Source: Streptomyces sp. B1I3 (GTDB taxonomy: Bacteria > Actinomycetota > Actinomycetes > Streptomycetales > Streptomycetaceae). From it: 64,000 bases of DNA. This document shows, piece after piece, positions 1 to 8,725 of this stretch (within the stretch, counting starts at the first letter, position 1; each line of letters starts with the position of its first letter). The stretch lies in contig NZ_JAUSYD010000001.1 in the NCBI RefSeq assembly GCF_030816615.1, positions 5,416,501 to 5,480,500 of the forward strand, in the 5' to 3' direction. Both the position numbers and the translations under genes were made by a program. The notes under the pieces were generated by a model. That model made no database searches. It worked only from the letters and a program-made list of their open reading frames with translations, and had not been told where the DNA came from.

Positions 1-30
1 GGTCCCCGGCAGCCTTCGCCCGGCGCCTGG

Positions 31-60
31 CGCGCCGGGCGCGCAACGGCGCCCGGCGCG
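31..60. terminator. GC-rich hairpin at the window edge
   Basis: Perfect 12-bp inverted repeat (31-42 with 49-60) around a 6-base loop. It lies downstream of the minus-strand pyruvyl-transferase-like gene and probably ends its transcript. There is no T tract, which is usual for high-GC terminators. Confidence 0.55.
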
Positions 61-127
61 TCCTGCACAGGCGGTGACCGGCGTGCGGAGTCCGCAGCGG
101 GGCCGATCCGGCAGCCGGATCCGTCCC

Positions 128-1552
128 TCACTGCTCGGGACGCAGCAGCTTCCTGACCGGACGCCCCACCACACGCCTGGCACGCCGGTAGACCGCCGGC
201 AAGGCGGCCGCGCCGTCGGCCCCCTGCCCCCTGAGACCCACCCGGCGGGGACGCGCGCCGAGCTGGGACAGCAACGCGGCGTTCTGCTCGGTCAGTTCCT
301 CCAGCCTGCTCTGCATCCAGCTGAAGCGGCCGCGCAGCGCCTCCGGATCGCTCTCCGTCCACGGCCGGACGGCCGGCGGGAGGGTGAGTGCGGCCAGCCG
401 CGCGTCGAACGCCGCACCGCCGTCGCCGTGGGTGAACGTGTTCTCCAGGCCGTTCTTCTCCATGAACCCGGTGAAGCGCAGGAAACGCTCCTTGTGGCCG
501 TTGACCAGGTCGCCGAAGTCGGCCGCCGCGTAGAGCTCGGCGGGATCGATGTTCTTGGGCGTCTCGGAGATCTTGCGGTGCGGGATGCCGAAGTACCGGC
601 AGAGTTCCAGGGTCCGGGAGTCGCTGCAGAGCACGGTGCTCGGGACGCCCGCCAGCAGCGCCGCGATGTTGCCGTGGATGCGGGAGCCGAACGAGAAGTC
701 GAAGGAGCGCAGTTCGCTGATCCAGGTGGCCGGGTCGACGTAGAGCCGGACCTTGCCCTCCTGGTACATCGGGTGGGACGGGTGGGTCGGCATGGAGGTC
801 TGCGCGCCGGTGGGGTGCGAGGTCTCGCGCCAGTGCAGCAGCTCGGCCTCGAAGAGGTTCTGCCCGACGAACCGCAGGTTCGGATACCGCTGGTGGGCCT
901 GCCGGATTATGGCGTCGAGACCGTGCGAACGTACGGCGCTGTGCGAGCCGTTGACCGAGATGCGGGACTCCGCGCTGAGCGCCTCGACCCGCTTCTCGAG
1001 CGTGAACGCCTCGCCGTTCATGAACATCGAGGGGCAGCCGATGACCTCGACGTCCCGGAAGCCCATGGCGTTGAGGTACTGCTCGGTGAACTCTCCCCGC
1101 ACGCCGATGGACGCGCTGCGGTTGAGTACCTCGGTGACGAACTCCCTGACGGTCGGCTCCATCGGCTTCAGCCGTGCCGCGTTGTACTTGAGGTCGGCCT
1201 GCGCGCCGACACCCAGTACGACCACGGGAATGCGCAGCTTCTTGATCAGCTGCGTCATCCGCTTGAGCGGCCGCTCGAAGGTCGGGCGGAAGGCGTTGGC
1301 CAGGGGCACGACGAATACGTCGAACTCCTCGTTTATGCGCTCGGCCGCTGACGGATCCGCACGGATGCCGTTGGAGAAGACCTCGGCCCGCGGCGTCGTC
1401 AGAAGTTTGTGCGCCGCGTCGCTGAAGATCAGGTTGCCCGCGTTCGTCGCGAAGACGTCTCTGTGGAGTGACTGCTCCACGGAAGCCACATCGAAGGGGC
1501 TTTTACCCGATCTGAGTAGAACGCGTCTTTTGCGGGTTGGTTCATCTGTCAC
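128..1552 (-). CDS. Polysaccharide pyruvyl transferase family protein
   Basis: Predicted 474-residue protein of the polysaccharide pyruvyl transferase superfamily, whose known members add ketal-linked pyruvate to cell-surface sugars. Family hallmarks seen are a Rossmann-like N-terminal half containing PVVVLGVGAQADL and a C-terminal GSRIHGNIAALLAGVP segment followed by a nucleotide-loop region. The last ~60 residues (SWMQSRLEELTEQNAALL) look like a short coiled coil plus a basic tail. I chose the GTG at 1552 because the family homology begins there; the frame stays open upstream but reads as low-complexity sequence, and no strong ribosome-binding site is visible. It diverges from proB across about 340 bases. 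The acceptor glycan is unknown; a wall or capsule polymer is an inference. Confidence 0.8.
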   Translation of the reverse strand: MTDEPTRKRRVLLRSGKSPFDVASVEQSLHRDVFATNAGNLIFSDAAHKLLTTPRAEVFSNGIRADPSAAERINEEFDVFVVPLANAFRPTFERPLKRMTQLIKKLRIPVVVLGVGAQADLKYNAARLKPMEPTVREFVTEVLNRSASIGVRGEFTEQYLNAMGFRDVEVIGCPSMFMNGEAFTLEKRVEALSAESRISVNGSHSAVRSHGLDAIIRQAHQRYPNLRFVGQNLFEAELLHWRETSHPTGAQTSMPTHPSHPMYQEGKVRLYVDPATWISELRSFDFSFGSRIHGNIAALLAGVPSTVLCSDSRTLELCRYFGIPHRKISETPKNIDPAELYAAADFGDLVNGHKERFLRFTGFMEKNGLENTFTHGDGGAAFDARLAALTLPPAVRPWTESDPEALRGRFSWMQSRLEELTEQNAALLSQLGARPRRVGLRGQGADGAAALPAVYRRARRVVGRPVRKLLRPEQ

Positions 1553-1889
1553 GCGTAGAGGGTAGCCCGATGAATGGCCGGTGGAGAGTACGCAAACAGC
1601 TCGTCCCCGACAGCTGCCGAGGTCATGCGGGGCGTCGACGCGCCGTCCGGAGGCTCCCCCCGCCGGCTCCCGGCCCCGGCATCTCGTCCACCCCGGCCGT
1701 GGCATCCCGTCCACCCCGGCCTTGGCGCCGGGTACGGCAGCTGAGACGGCACGGCGCGCCCCCGGCCTCCTCGCGTAGATTGGGCGGACCGAGCAGGTCG
1801 ACGTGATGGGGACGTACGTGTCAGGGGCAACGGAATCCGAGGGCGCACTCCGCACACCCTCCGGGGGCGGCGCGGGGCGGAGGCCGGGC
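1553..1889. other. Divergent intergenic region upstream of proB
   Basis: Holds the promoters for the two divergent genes. A TAGATT hexamer at 1776-1781 is a plausible -10 for proB. Two direct copies of a 23-bp unit (1678-1700 and 1701-1723, core CATCTCGTCCACCCCGGCC with one difference) lie upstream of it. No other gene is evident, although the proB frame is open from 1803. Confidence 0.5.
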
Positions 1890-3008
1890 GTGACCGACGC
1901 CCGCCGAATCGTCGTCAAGATCGGGTCCTCCTCGCTCACCACGGCGGCCGGCGGCCTGGACGCCGACCGGGTCGATGCCCTGGTCGACGTGCTCGCCAAG
2001 GTCAGGAGCGGCGGGGAGCGGGAGATCGTCCTCGTCTCCAGCGGTGCCATCGCGGCCGGCCTCGCCCCCCTCGGACTCGTCCGCAGACCCCAGGACCTGG
2101 CCCGCCAGCAGGCCGCGGCCAGTGTCGGACAGGGACTGCTCGTCGCCCGGTACACCGCGTCCTTCGCCCGCTACGGCGTACGCGTCGGCCAGGTGCTCCT
2201 CACCTCCGACGACACCAGCCGGCGTGCCCACTACCGCAACGCCTACAGCACGCTCGACCAGCTCCTCGAGATGGGGGCGCTCCCCGTCGTCAACGAGAAC
2301 GACACCGTGGCCACGGACGAGATCCGCTTCGGCGACAACGACCGGCTCGCGGCGCTCGTCGCCCATCTGGTCCACGCCGACCTGCTCGTCCTGCTCTCCG
2401 ACGTGGACGGCCTCTACGACGGCGACCCGAGCACGCCCGGCACGTCCCGCATCGCCGAGGTGAGCGGACCGGCCGACCTGGAGGGCGTCACGATCGGCAG
2501 CGCCGGCAAGGCGGGCGTGGGCACCGGGGGCATGGTCACCAAGGTGGAGGCCGCCCGGATCGCCACCGCCGCCGGGATCCCGGTCGTCCTCACGTCCGCG
2601 AGCCGGGTCGCCGACGCCCTCGCCGGCCGTGACACCGGTACGTACTTCCACCGCACCGGGCGGCGCTCGGCCGACCGGCTGCTCTGGCTGGCCCACGCCT
2701 CGACCCCGCAGGGCGCGCTGATCCTCGACGACGGAGCCGTGCAGGCCGTCGTGGAGCGTCGCACCTCGCTGCTGCCGGCCGGCATCTGTTCCGTCGAGGG
2801 CGAGTTCTCGGCGGGTGACCCCGTGGAGTTGCGGGACCTGGCCGGCCGGGCGGTCGCCCGCGGCCTCGTCAACTTCGACGCCAAGGAGATGCCCCAGTTG
2901 CTCGGCCGCTCCACCCGCGACCTGGCGCGCGAGCTCGGCCCGGCCTACGAGCGCGAAGTCGTACACAGGGACGATCTCGTCGTCCTCACGCCCCGCCCGG
3001 CCCCCTGA
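1890..3008 (+). CDS. proB: Glutamate 5-kinase
   Basis: First enzyme of proline synthesis: ATP-dependent phosphorylation of glutamate to gamma-glutamyl phosphate in the cytosol. The 372-residue protein has an amino-acid-kinase domain (about residues 5-250; VVKIGSSSLT at the N terminus, VNENDTVATDEIRFGDNDRL in the substrate loop, GSAGKAGVGTGGMVTK) followed by a C-terminal PUA domain (about 275-360), the usual full-length architecture. I chose GTG 1890 because a GGAGG lies 6 bases upstream and homology begins there; a GTG at 1803 in the same frame would add 29 low-complexity residues. proA, the next enzyme, lies 0.8 kb downstream with one unknown gene between. No attenuator or feedback RNA is visible. 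Confidence 0.95.
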   Translation: MTDARRIVVKIGSSSLTTAAGGLDADRVDALVDVLAKVRSGGEREIVLVSSGAIAAGLAPLGLVRRPQDLARQQAAASVGQGLLVARYTASFARYGVRVGQVLLTSDDTSRRAHYRNAYSTLDQLLEMGALPVVNENDTVATDEIRFGDNDRLAALVAHLVHADLLVLLSDVDGLYDGDPSTPGTSRIAEVSGPADLEGVTIGSAGKAGVGTGGMVTKVEAARIATAAGIPVVLTSASRVADALAGRDTGTYFHRTGRRSADRLLWLAHASTPQGALILDDGAVQAVVERRTSLLPAGICSVEGEFSAGDPVELRDLAGRAVARGLVNFDAKEMPQLLGRSTRDLARELGPAYEREVVHRDDLVVLTPRPAP

Positions 3009-3153
3009 AACGGCTGAAAGTCCAGCCTCCTGACGGACAGCTTCACCAAAACCGCCCCAAGCCCCGCCCCGGACTGGTCAACTTTGTCGCAGGGGTACGA
3101 GGGGCAGCACCGCCACGCATTCAGCACCGCTACGCATTCACAGGAGGCCGCCG

Positions 3154-3639
3154 GTGAGACGAGCGCGCCCGGGGGCGCCGCCCCGCGGAACGGGCAGCCG
3201 TGCCCTGACGAGCGTCGGAGCGGGGACCGACTTCCACGGTCCGCCCGCGGACCACACCCCCGAGCAGAAACCGGTGGTGACGGAAGAGGAGCGGGTCAAG
3301 TCCAAGCTGTGGCACATCACCCTCAGCGTCTCCGGCAGTGAGACACCGCTGAAGGAGGTCAGACGCGGACTGGAGCAGCTGGCGCACGATCACCCCTTCC
3401 TGCTGACCAGCCGGTACGCCAACGACCACGCGGAGGTCCGCTACTGGGAGGAGGCCCGCGACCTGCACGACGCCGCGGCGGTGGCCCTGCGGCTGTGGGG
3501 TGAGCACCGCTCCAGCGCCGGACTGCCGCCGTGGGAGATCGTCGGTCTGGAGGTCATCGACCGGGAGACGTACCACCAGCGCATCGCGGAGGGCTACGGC
3601 CCGCCGCCGGCGGCCCCGGTCGGAGTGCACCCGTACTGA
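3154..3639 (+). CDS. Conserved hypothetical protein between proB and proA
   Basis: 161-residue protein of unknown function. The GTG start has a textbook AGGAGG 6 bases upstream, which decides the start despite the basic, proline-rich first ~40 residues. From about residue 48 (KLWHITLSVSGSETPLKEV) to the end it looks like a small alpha/beta domain with many acidic and aromatic residues, including RYWEEARDLHDAAAVAL and PPWEIVGLEVIDRETYHQR. No signal peptide, membrane segment or metal motif is visible. Its position between the two proline genes is conserved in Streptomyces to my recollection, but that does not establish a role in proline synthesis. Confidence 0.75.
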   Translation: MRRARPGAPPRGTGSRALTSVGAGTDFHGPPADHTPEQKPVVTEEERVKSKLWHITLSVSGSETPLKEVRRGLEQLAHDHPFLLTSRYANDHAEVRYWEEARDLHDAAAVALRLWGEHRSSAGLPPWEIVGLEVIDRETYHQRIAEGYGPPPAAPVGVHPY

Positions 3640-3833
3640 CGGGCCGCTGCGAACATGGCGCGAGCATGGCGCAGGGCGCCCCGTACCGGGCGGAGCGAGG
3701 ACGGGAACGCGCCCGTGCTGCTCGCGGGGCGCGAGGCGGGGAGGTCAGCGGGGAGGTCCACGTCCCTGGGACGGCCGTCTCGCATCACGGGATACGGAGC
3801 GGATGCCCGCGGCCCGCGCATTACCCTGCGGGC

Positions 3834-5117
3834 ATGACCACGCTTTCGCCTTACGACAACATGTCTCCGGTCGTCCAGGCCGCCTACCGGTCACGCGCCG
3901 CCGCCGCCGACATCGCGCCGCTCCCGCGCGCGGCGAAGGACGACGCGCTGCTGGCGATCGCGGACGCGCTGGAGGTGCGCACCAGCGAGATCGTCGCGGC
4001 CAATGCCGAGGACGTCGCGCGTGCCCGAGAGGCCGGGACGAGCGAGTCGATCGTCGACCGGCTCACGCTCACGCCGGAGCGCATCCGGGCGATCGCCGCC
4101 GACGTCCGCGACGTGGCGGCGCTGCCCGACCCGGTCGGCGAGGTGGTCCGCGGATCCACCCTTCCCAACGGCATCGATCTGCGCCAGGTGCGGGTGCCGC
4201 TCGGGGTCGTCGGCATCATCTACGAGGCGCGGCCCAACGTGACGGTCGACGCCGCGGCGCTCTGCCTGAAGTCAGGCAACGCCGTGTTGCTGCGCGGGTC
4301 GTCGTCCGCCTACGCGTCCAACACCGCCCTCGTGCGGGTGCTGCGCGACGCGGTGGGCGGTTCCGGACTGCCGGCGGACGCGGTGCAGCTCGTTCCGGGT
4401 GAGAGCCGCGACTCCGTACGCGAACTGATGCGAGCCCGCGGCCTGGTCGACGTACTGATCCCGCGGGGCGGTGCCTCGCTGATCCGCACGGTCGTGGAGG
4501 AGTCCACGGTCCCCGTCATCGAGACCGGCACCGGCAACTGCCACGTGTACGTGGACGCGCAGACGGACCTGGACATGGCCGTCGACATCCTGATCAACTC
4601 CAAGGCCCAGCGCCCGAGCGTCTGCAACGCCGCCGAGACCCTCCTCGTCCACAAGGACGTGGCCGCGGACTTCCTGCCGCGGGCGCTGGACGCGCTGGCC
4701 GGGGCGGGGGTGACCGTGCACGGCGACGAGCGGGTGCTGGAGCACGCCGAGGGCACCAAGGCGACGGTCGTGGCGGCGACGCCCGAGGACTGGGAGACCG
4801 AGTACCTCTCGTACGACATCGCGGCGGCGGTCGTGGAGTCGCTGGAGGCGGCCGTGGCCCACATCCGGCTCTGGTCCTCCGGGCACACCGAGGCGATCGT
4901 CACCACTTCGCAGGCGGCGGCCCGCCGATTCACCCAGTTGGTGGATTCGACGACCGTGGCGGTGAACGCCTCCACGCGCTTCACGGACGGAGGGGAATTC
5001 GGCTTCGGCGCCGAGATCGGCATCTCCACGCAGAAGCTGCACGCCCGTGGCCCGATGGGGCTGCCGGAGCTGACATCGACGAAGTACATCGTCACGGGCG
5101 ACGGCCACATCCGGTAG
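3834..5117 (+). CDS. proA: Gamma-glutamyl phosphate reductase
   Basis: Second step of proline synthesis: NADPH-dependent reduction of gamma-glutamyl phosphate to glutamate semialdehyde. The 427-residue protein is an ALDH-superfamily member with the expected landmarks: GVVGIIYEARPNVTVDAA, LRGSSSA, the catalytic-cysteine region QRPSVCNAAETLLVH, and FGFGAEIGISTQKLHARGPMGL near the end. The start is ATG 3834. A -10 hexamer TACCCT at 3822-3827 ends exactly 6 bases before the ATG, so the mRNA is probably leaderless and transcribed separately from proB. Length is normal for the family. Confidence 0.96.
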   Translation: MTTLSPYDNMSPVVQAAYRSRAAAADIAPLPRAAKDDALLAIADALEVRTSEIVAANAEDVARAREAGTSESIVDRLTLTPERIRAIAADVRDVAALPDPVGEVVRGSTLPNGIDLRQVRVPLGVVGIIYEARPNVTVDAAALCLKSGNAVLLRGSSSAYASNTALVRVLRDAVGGSGLPADAVQLVPGESRDSVRELMRARGLVDVLIPRGGASLIRTVVEESTVPVIETGTGNCHVYVDAQTDLDMAVDILINSKAQRPSVCNAAETLLVHKDVAADFLPRALDALAGAGVTVHGDERVLEHAEGTKATVVAATPEDWETEYLSYDIAAAVVESLEAAVAHIRLWSSGHTEAIVTTSQAAARRFTQLVDSTTVAVNASTRFTDGGEFGFGAEIGISTQKLHARGPMGLPELTSTKYIVTGDGHIR

Positions 5118-5206
5118 GGCGGGTGGCAGCCCGGTGAGCCGCCGGCGGGGTCGGAGAGTTCGTGGGCTCTCTGCCCAAAACGCCCCGCCGGGGCTACCCT
5201 GAACCT

Positions 5207-5803
5207 GTGCCGGACGACGTGGGGGGCAGGCCGTTTCCGGACGGCCGGGAGCCCGACGACGACCGCGGGGGTGCGGACGAGGACTTCGCCTCCGTGGCGT
5301 TCGACGAGGACTTCGTGCGGTCGGCGGAGGTCCATGAACCCACCGCAGTCGAGCGCCTGCTCGCGGCCGCACAGGCTCGGGCCGACGCCGAGGCGGGCCG
5401 AGCGCGCTCCGGCGGCGGCGCCTTGGACGACGACCCCTACGACGACTACGGCCCGGACGGCGCGTACGGCCGCGAGAGGGCCTTCGGGGACTCCTACGGG
5501 CTGGACGAGCCCTATGACGACGACCAGGACCTCGACGGTCCGTACGGGCGTCATGGCGGCGCCCTGCGGCCTTACCGGGGCAGTGTGCGCTGGCACCGGC
5601 CGGTCGCCTGGCTCCTCGCCGTGCTGATGGGGATCGGGATGGTGGCCCTGGCCTTCAGCGCCGTCTACCGCGGAGGCGCCGCCCATCGGCAGGAGCAGGT
5701 GCCGTCACCGGTGACGAGCGGCCTCGACACACCTGGTGCCGCGCCGTCCGCGTCGGCCGGCGCCTCCCGCCCGGCCGTCTCCGCGGTGCCCCGCACCCCC
5801 TGA
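5207..5803 (+). CDS. Single-pass membrane protein with acidic N-terminal motif
   Basis: 198-residue protein of unknown function. An acidic, disordered cytosolic half contains the motif FASVAFDEDFVRSAEV (about residues 26-41) and Asp-Tyr-Gly-rich low-complexity sequence. One transmembrane segment follows at about 130-152 (PVAWLLAVLMGIGMVALAF), then a Ser/Pro/Ala-rich, presumably extracytoplasmic tail. The start is set at GTG 5207, 6 bases after a TACCCT hexamer at 5195-5200 (leaderless pattern); an upstream in-frame GTG at 5162 has a GGAGAG only 3 bases away and would add 15 residues. The next gene encodes a longer protein with the same motif. Confidence 0.72.
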   Translation: MPDDVGGRPFPDGREPDDDRGGADEDFASVAFDEDFVRSAEVHEPTAVERLLAAAQARADAEAGRARSGGGALDDDPYDDYGPDGAYGRERAFGDSYGLDEPYDDDQDLDGPYGRHGGALRPYRGSVRWHRPVAWLLAVLMGIGMVALAFSAVYRGGAAHRQEQVPSPVTSGLDTPGAAPSASAGASRPAVSAVPRTP

Positions 5804-6183
5804 GCCGAGCCCCGGAGCCGGACCGCGCACAGTCCGCAGGCCGTGACGAGCACCGGTGACGAGGACCGGTGACGAGGGTGTGGCTCGAACCGGTGGTGCG
5901 GTGCGGCTCGATCGGTGACGAGGGGTGCGGCTCGACCCGGTGGCGTAACGGCGCCTGCTCCCGGCTGCGCTCCCACCTGCGGGGCGTTTACCTTGAGGGC
6001 GATCGACCTACTCTGAATGTATGACCTGGTGACCCTTCCCCCGCCCGCGTTCCCGCCTCCCGGGCAGAGGGTCACGCACTCGTCCATGTGTCACCCGTGA
6101 CGGACAGGTCCGCCGAAGGCCACTCGCCCGAGGCGGAAACCCGGCACCCGCCCTCACCGGCGGCGTGGAGATCGGGAGTAGTC
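5804..6183. other. Intergenic region with CCGGTGACGAG repeats and a promoter
   Basis: No convincing gene. An 11-bp word CCGGTGACGAG occurs at 5853-5863 and 5866-5876, with a one-mismatch copy near 5912. A TACTCT hexamer at 6009-6014 followed 6 bases later by ATG-ACC-TGG-TGA (6021-6032) looks like a leaderless promoter with a two-residue-long reading frame after Met. It more probably drives the membrane-protein gene at 6184 with a 5' leader of about 160 bases. Confidence 0.45.
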
Positions 6184-7302
6184 ATGACAGGCCACGGAGA
6201 ACCGCCGGAAGGACCGCCCGAGAACCCGCCGGGCGGCGAGGACGAGTACCGCTCCCTCGTCTTCGACGAATCGTTCGTCCGAGCTGCCCAGTTGCAGGAA
6301 TTCTCCGCACAGGAACGGATGGGCGAGCACGCACGGGCCGTGCGCTCCCTGCCGGGCCGCGGCACCCGTCGGCGCTCCCGGGCCGCCATCGCTCTCGTCC
6401 TGCTGATAACCCTCGCCTTCGCCACGGCGGTCTACATGGGATTCCGCAACCCCTATCCGACGCCCGTCGGCAGACACGCGGAGCCGCTGCGGACGACAGT
6501 GGTTCCCCTCGCGCCCCGGGGCCCCGTGCCAGGAGGCACCTCCGACGCACTACTGGGCGACGGCCCGGCAGCGGCGTTCCGGACCGGCGCCGCAGGGATC
6601 AACCTGCCCTCCGCCCGGCGGACGGAGAACTTCTCCGACAGCCAGGTGACCATCGCGCTGAGCACGGTCAAGGACTACCTGGTGGCGTCCTCGCTCGACC
6701 CCGACGTCATCACCGGTGGGGTCGTGCGGCCGGTCGGGCGGCTGCTCGACCCGGACCAGACGAGCCAGTTCGAGGCGAGCGTGAACTCACCGGCCGACGA
6801 CGGCGCGCACTCCGCCACCGGCTGGCTGGTGCGCTTCGACCCGGCCGACGTGGAGCTCGCCGACCCCGACATCCGCGTCAAGGGGACCCTCGCGTACGCG
6901 GAGGCGGGATCGGACACCCTGGAGGTGGTGTCCGACCACACCTTCACGTACGCACTGCGCCATGCCGGGCCCGGCCCCCACCGGGCGGACGACGCGTCGC
7001 TGTTCACCGTGCGCCGCGTGCTGCACTTCCTCCTCGACCGGGAGGACCTGCGGCTGCACCGGCTGGAGGTGCGCAGCGCCTACGTCCAGGCCGGCCCGCA
7101 GTCGTGCTCGGCAGAGACGGCAGGCGGCCTGCGGCCGCTGCTCGCCGGTGAGCGGACGGACACCCGGGGGCCGGACGGCACCGACCCGTACGCCACAGGT
7201 CCGCCCGCGGCGGCGCTGTGCGGGACGCTGGCCGTCAGTCCCCCGCCCCCGGGGCCTCCTCAGGGCCCCGAGGCCGCCAGGTCCCCTCGGAGCCGTCCGT
7301 AG
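6184..7302 (+). CDS. Single-pass membrane protein, same motif family as its neighbour
   Basis: 372-residue protein of unknown function. The N-terminal cytosolic part contains YRSLVFDESFVRAAQLQEF (about residues 21-39), closely matching the upstream protein's motif. One transmembrane segment lies at about 67-87 (AIALVLLITLAFATAVYMGF), followed by an extracytoplasmic domain of about 280 residues with several beta-strand-like segments and two cysteines near the end, then a Pro-rich tail. Start ATG 6184 has GGGAG 5 bases upstream. The last 68 bases overlap the 3' end of the convergent M48 peptidase gene. The outer domain resembles nothing I can name; a cell-wall or envelope role is only inferred from topology. 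Confidence 0.8.
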   Translation: MTGHGEPPEGPPENPPGGEDEYRSLVFDESFVRAAQLQEFSAQERMGEHARAVRSLPGRGTRRRSRAAIALVLLITLAFATAVYMGFRNPYPTPVGRHAEPLRTTVVPLAPRGPVPGGTSDALLGDGPAAAFRTGAAGINLPSARRTENFSDSQVTIALSTVKDYLVASSLDPDVITGGVVRPVGRLLDPDQTSQFEASVNSPADDGAHSATGWLVRFDPADVELADPDIRVKGTLAYAEAGSDTLEVVSDHTFTYALRHAGPGPHRADDASLFTVRRVLHFLLDREDLRLHRLEVRSAYVQAGPQSCSAETAGGLRPLLAGERTDTRGPDGTDPYATGPPAAALCGTLAVSPPPPGPPQGPEAARSPRSRP

Positions 7303-8377
7303 CGTCCCCGGACGGGGCGGCACCGCCCTTGGCGGCCGTACCGCCGCCACCGCCGCCCGCGCCGGTGAACCTGTCCCTCAGCTTGCCGCCGAGGTCGCCG
7401 GCCCCGCCCGCGATGTCACCGACCAGCTTCATCAGCGGGTCCTTGCTGGTGCGCACCGTGTCCGCGTAGTGAGCCGCCGACTCCCGGAAGGAGTCCGTCA
7501 CGGAGGTGTCCTTGTCCTCCTCGCGCTTCGGGTAGTGGCCGTCCATGATGCGCTGGTGGTCCCGCGTCTCCGACCACTTCTTCAGCTCCGCGGCCCGCAC
7601 GGTGGTGAAGGGGTGCGAGCGGGGCAGTACGTTGAGAATCTTGAGAACCGAGTCGCGGAGGTCCCCGCCCTTCTCGTACTCGTCGGCCTGCGCGAGGAAC
7701 GCGTCCACGTTCATCTCGTGGAGGTGGTTACCGCCCGCGATCTTCATCAGGCCGCGCATGGAGGCCTTGAGGTCCTGCCCGACCAGCAACCCGGCCCGGT
7801 CGGCCGACAGCTCCGACTTGCGGAACCATTCGCGCAGAGCCGTCACTATCGCCATGATCGCGACATTGCCGAGCGGGATCCACGCCACCTTCAGGGCGAG
7901 GCTGGTGAGGAAGAGAAGTATCGTGCGGTACACCGCGTGACCGGAGAGGGCGTGGCCCACCTCGTGGCCCACGACGGCCCGCATCTCCTCCTCGTCGAGC
8001 AACTCCACCAGCCCGGTCGTCACCACGATGATCGGCTCGTCCAGACCGATGCACATGGCGTTGGGCCGGGGGTCCTGCGTGACGTACATCGGCGGGACCT
8101 TCTCCAGGTCGAGGATGTAACAGGCGTCCCGCAGCATGTCGTTGAGGTGCGCGAACTGGGCGTCGCTCACCCGGACGGAGTCCGACAGGAAGAGCAGCCG
8201 CAGACTGCGTTCGGGAAGCAGGCCGCTGAGTGCCTTGAAGACGGTGTCGAAACCGCTCAGCCTGCGCAGGGCCACCAGGGCCGAACGGTCCGCCGGGTGC
8301 TCGTAGGCCCGGGAGGAGATACCCGGAAACCGCTTACGCTGCCTGCTCGGCACGCTCTCGTGACTGTTTTCGGTCAT
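7235..8377 (-). CDS. M48-family membrane zinc metalloprotease
   Basis: 380-residue HtpX/STE24-like (M48) peptidase. The zinc motif VVGHEVGHALSGH lies at about residues 133-145 and the third-ligand glutamate in KSELSADRAG at about 188-197. Between them is a long hydrophobic region that would span or enter the membrane. Family members degrade or process membrane proteins. The C-terminal ~60 residues are Gly/Ala/Pro-rich and disordered. ATG 8377 is chosen because AGGGGG lies 7 bases upstream; an upstream in-frame codon lacks this. Its 3' end overlaps the convergent gene (7235-7302). The substrate is unknown. Confidence 0.88.
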   Translation of the reverse strand: MTENSHESVPSRQRKRFPGISSRAYEHPADRSALVALRRLSGFDTVFKALSGLLPERSLRLLFLSDSVRVSDAQFAHLNDMLRDACYILDLEKVPPMYVTQDPRPNAMCIGLDEPIIVVTTGLVELLDEEEMRAVVGHEVGHALSGHAVYRTILLFLTSLALKVAWIPLGNVAIMAIVTALREWFRKSELSADRAGLLVGQDLKASMRGLMKIAGGNHLHEMNVDAFLAQADEYEKGGDLRDSVLKILNVLPRSHPFTTVRAAELKKWSETRDHQRIMDGHYPKREEDKDTSVTDSFRESAAHYADTVRTSKDPLMKLVGDIAGGAGDLGGKLRDRFTGAGGGGGGTAAKGGAAPSGDATDGSEGTWRPRGPEEAPGAGD

Positions 8378-8488
8378 GGATGGCCCCCTGTTCGTACGAG
8401 TCGTCGCTCGTCCCCCTGACAAAAGCCAGCGTATGTGCTGGCGCTACGGTGTGCGGGGGGCTGTGGATAACTTTGAGGAGCGCCCGAG

Positions 8489-8641
8489 ATGCCGCACACC
8501 GTCGCACTGCTCGCTGCCGTGTCCGAGGACCAGGGGCCGGGCGACACGCTTCGCATCGTGCTGCTCGCGTCCCTCGTCGGCGCTGCCGTGCTCGCCTGGT
8601 TCCTCCTGCGTGGATACCGCAACGACGACAACAACGACTGA
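8489..8641 (+). CDS. 50-residue single-pass membrane microprotein
   Basis: A short reading frame with GAGGAG 8 bases upstream of the ATG. The product begins MPHTVALLAAVSEDQG, then has one strong transmembrane helix (RIVLLASLVGAAVLAWFLL, about residues 22-40) and a charged tail ending GYRNDDNND. It lies divergently from the M48 peptidase gene, whose start is about 110 bases away. Function unknown; the good ribosome-binding site and clean helix-plus-charged-tail design argue that it is translated. Confidence 0.65.
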   Translation: MPHTVALLAAVSEDQGPGDTLRIVLLASLVGAAVLAWFLLRGYRNDDNND

Positions 8642-8725
8642 GTCGGCGTGAGCGTGCCCGTGGCTCCCGCATACGATGTGCGCGACGTCTTCCTTCCGAC
8701 TCCCGATCGATAGGTCCTGCAGAAG

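Noticed and set aside
1803..1889. N-terminal extension of ProB from GTG 1803
   Set aside because: The added 29 residues are low complexity, and GTG 1890 has a well-placed GGAGG.
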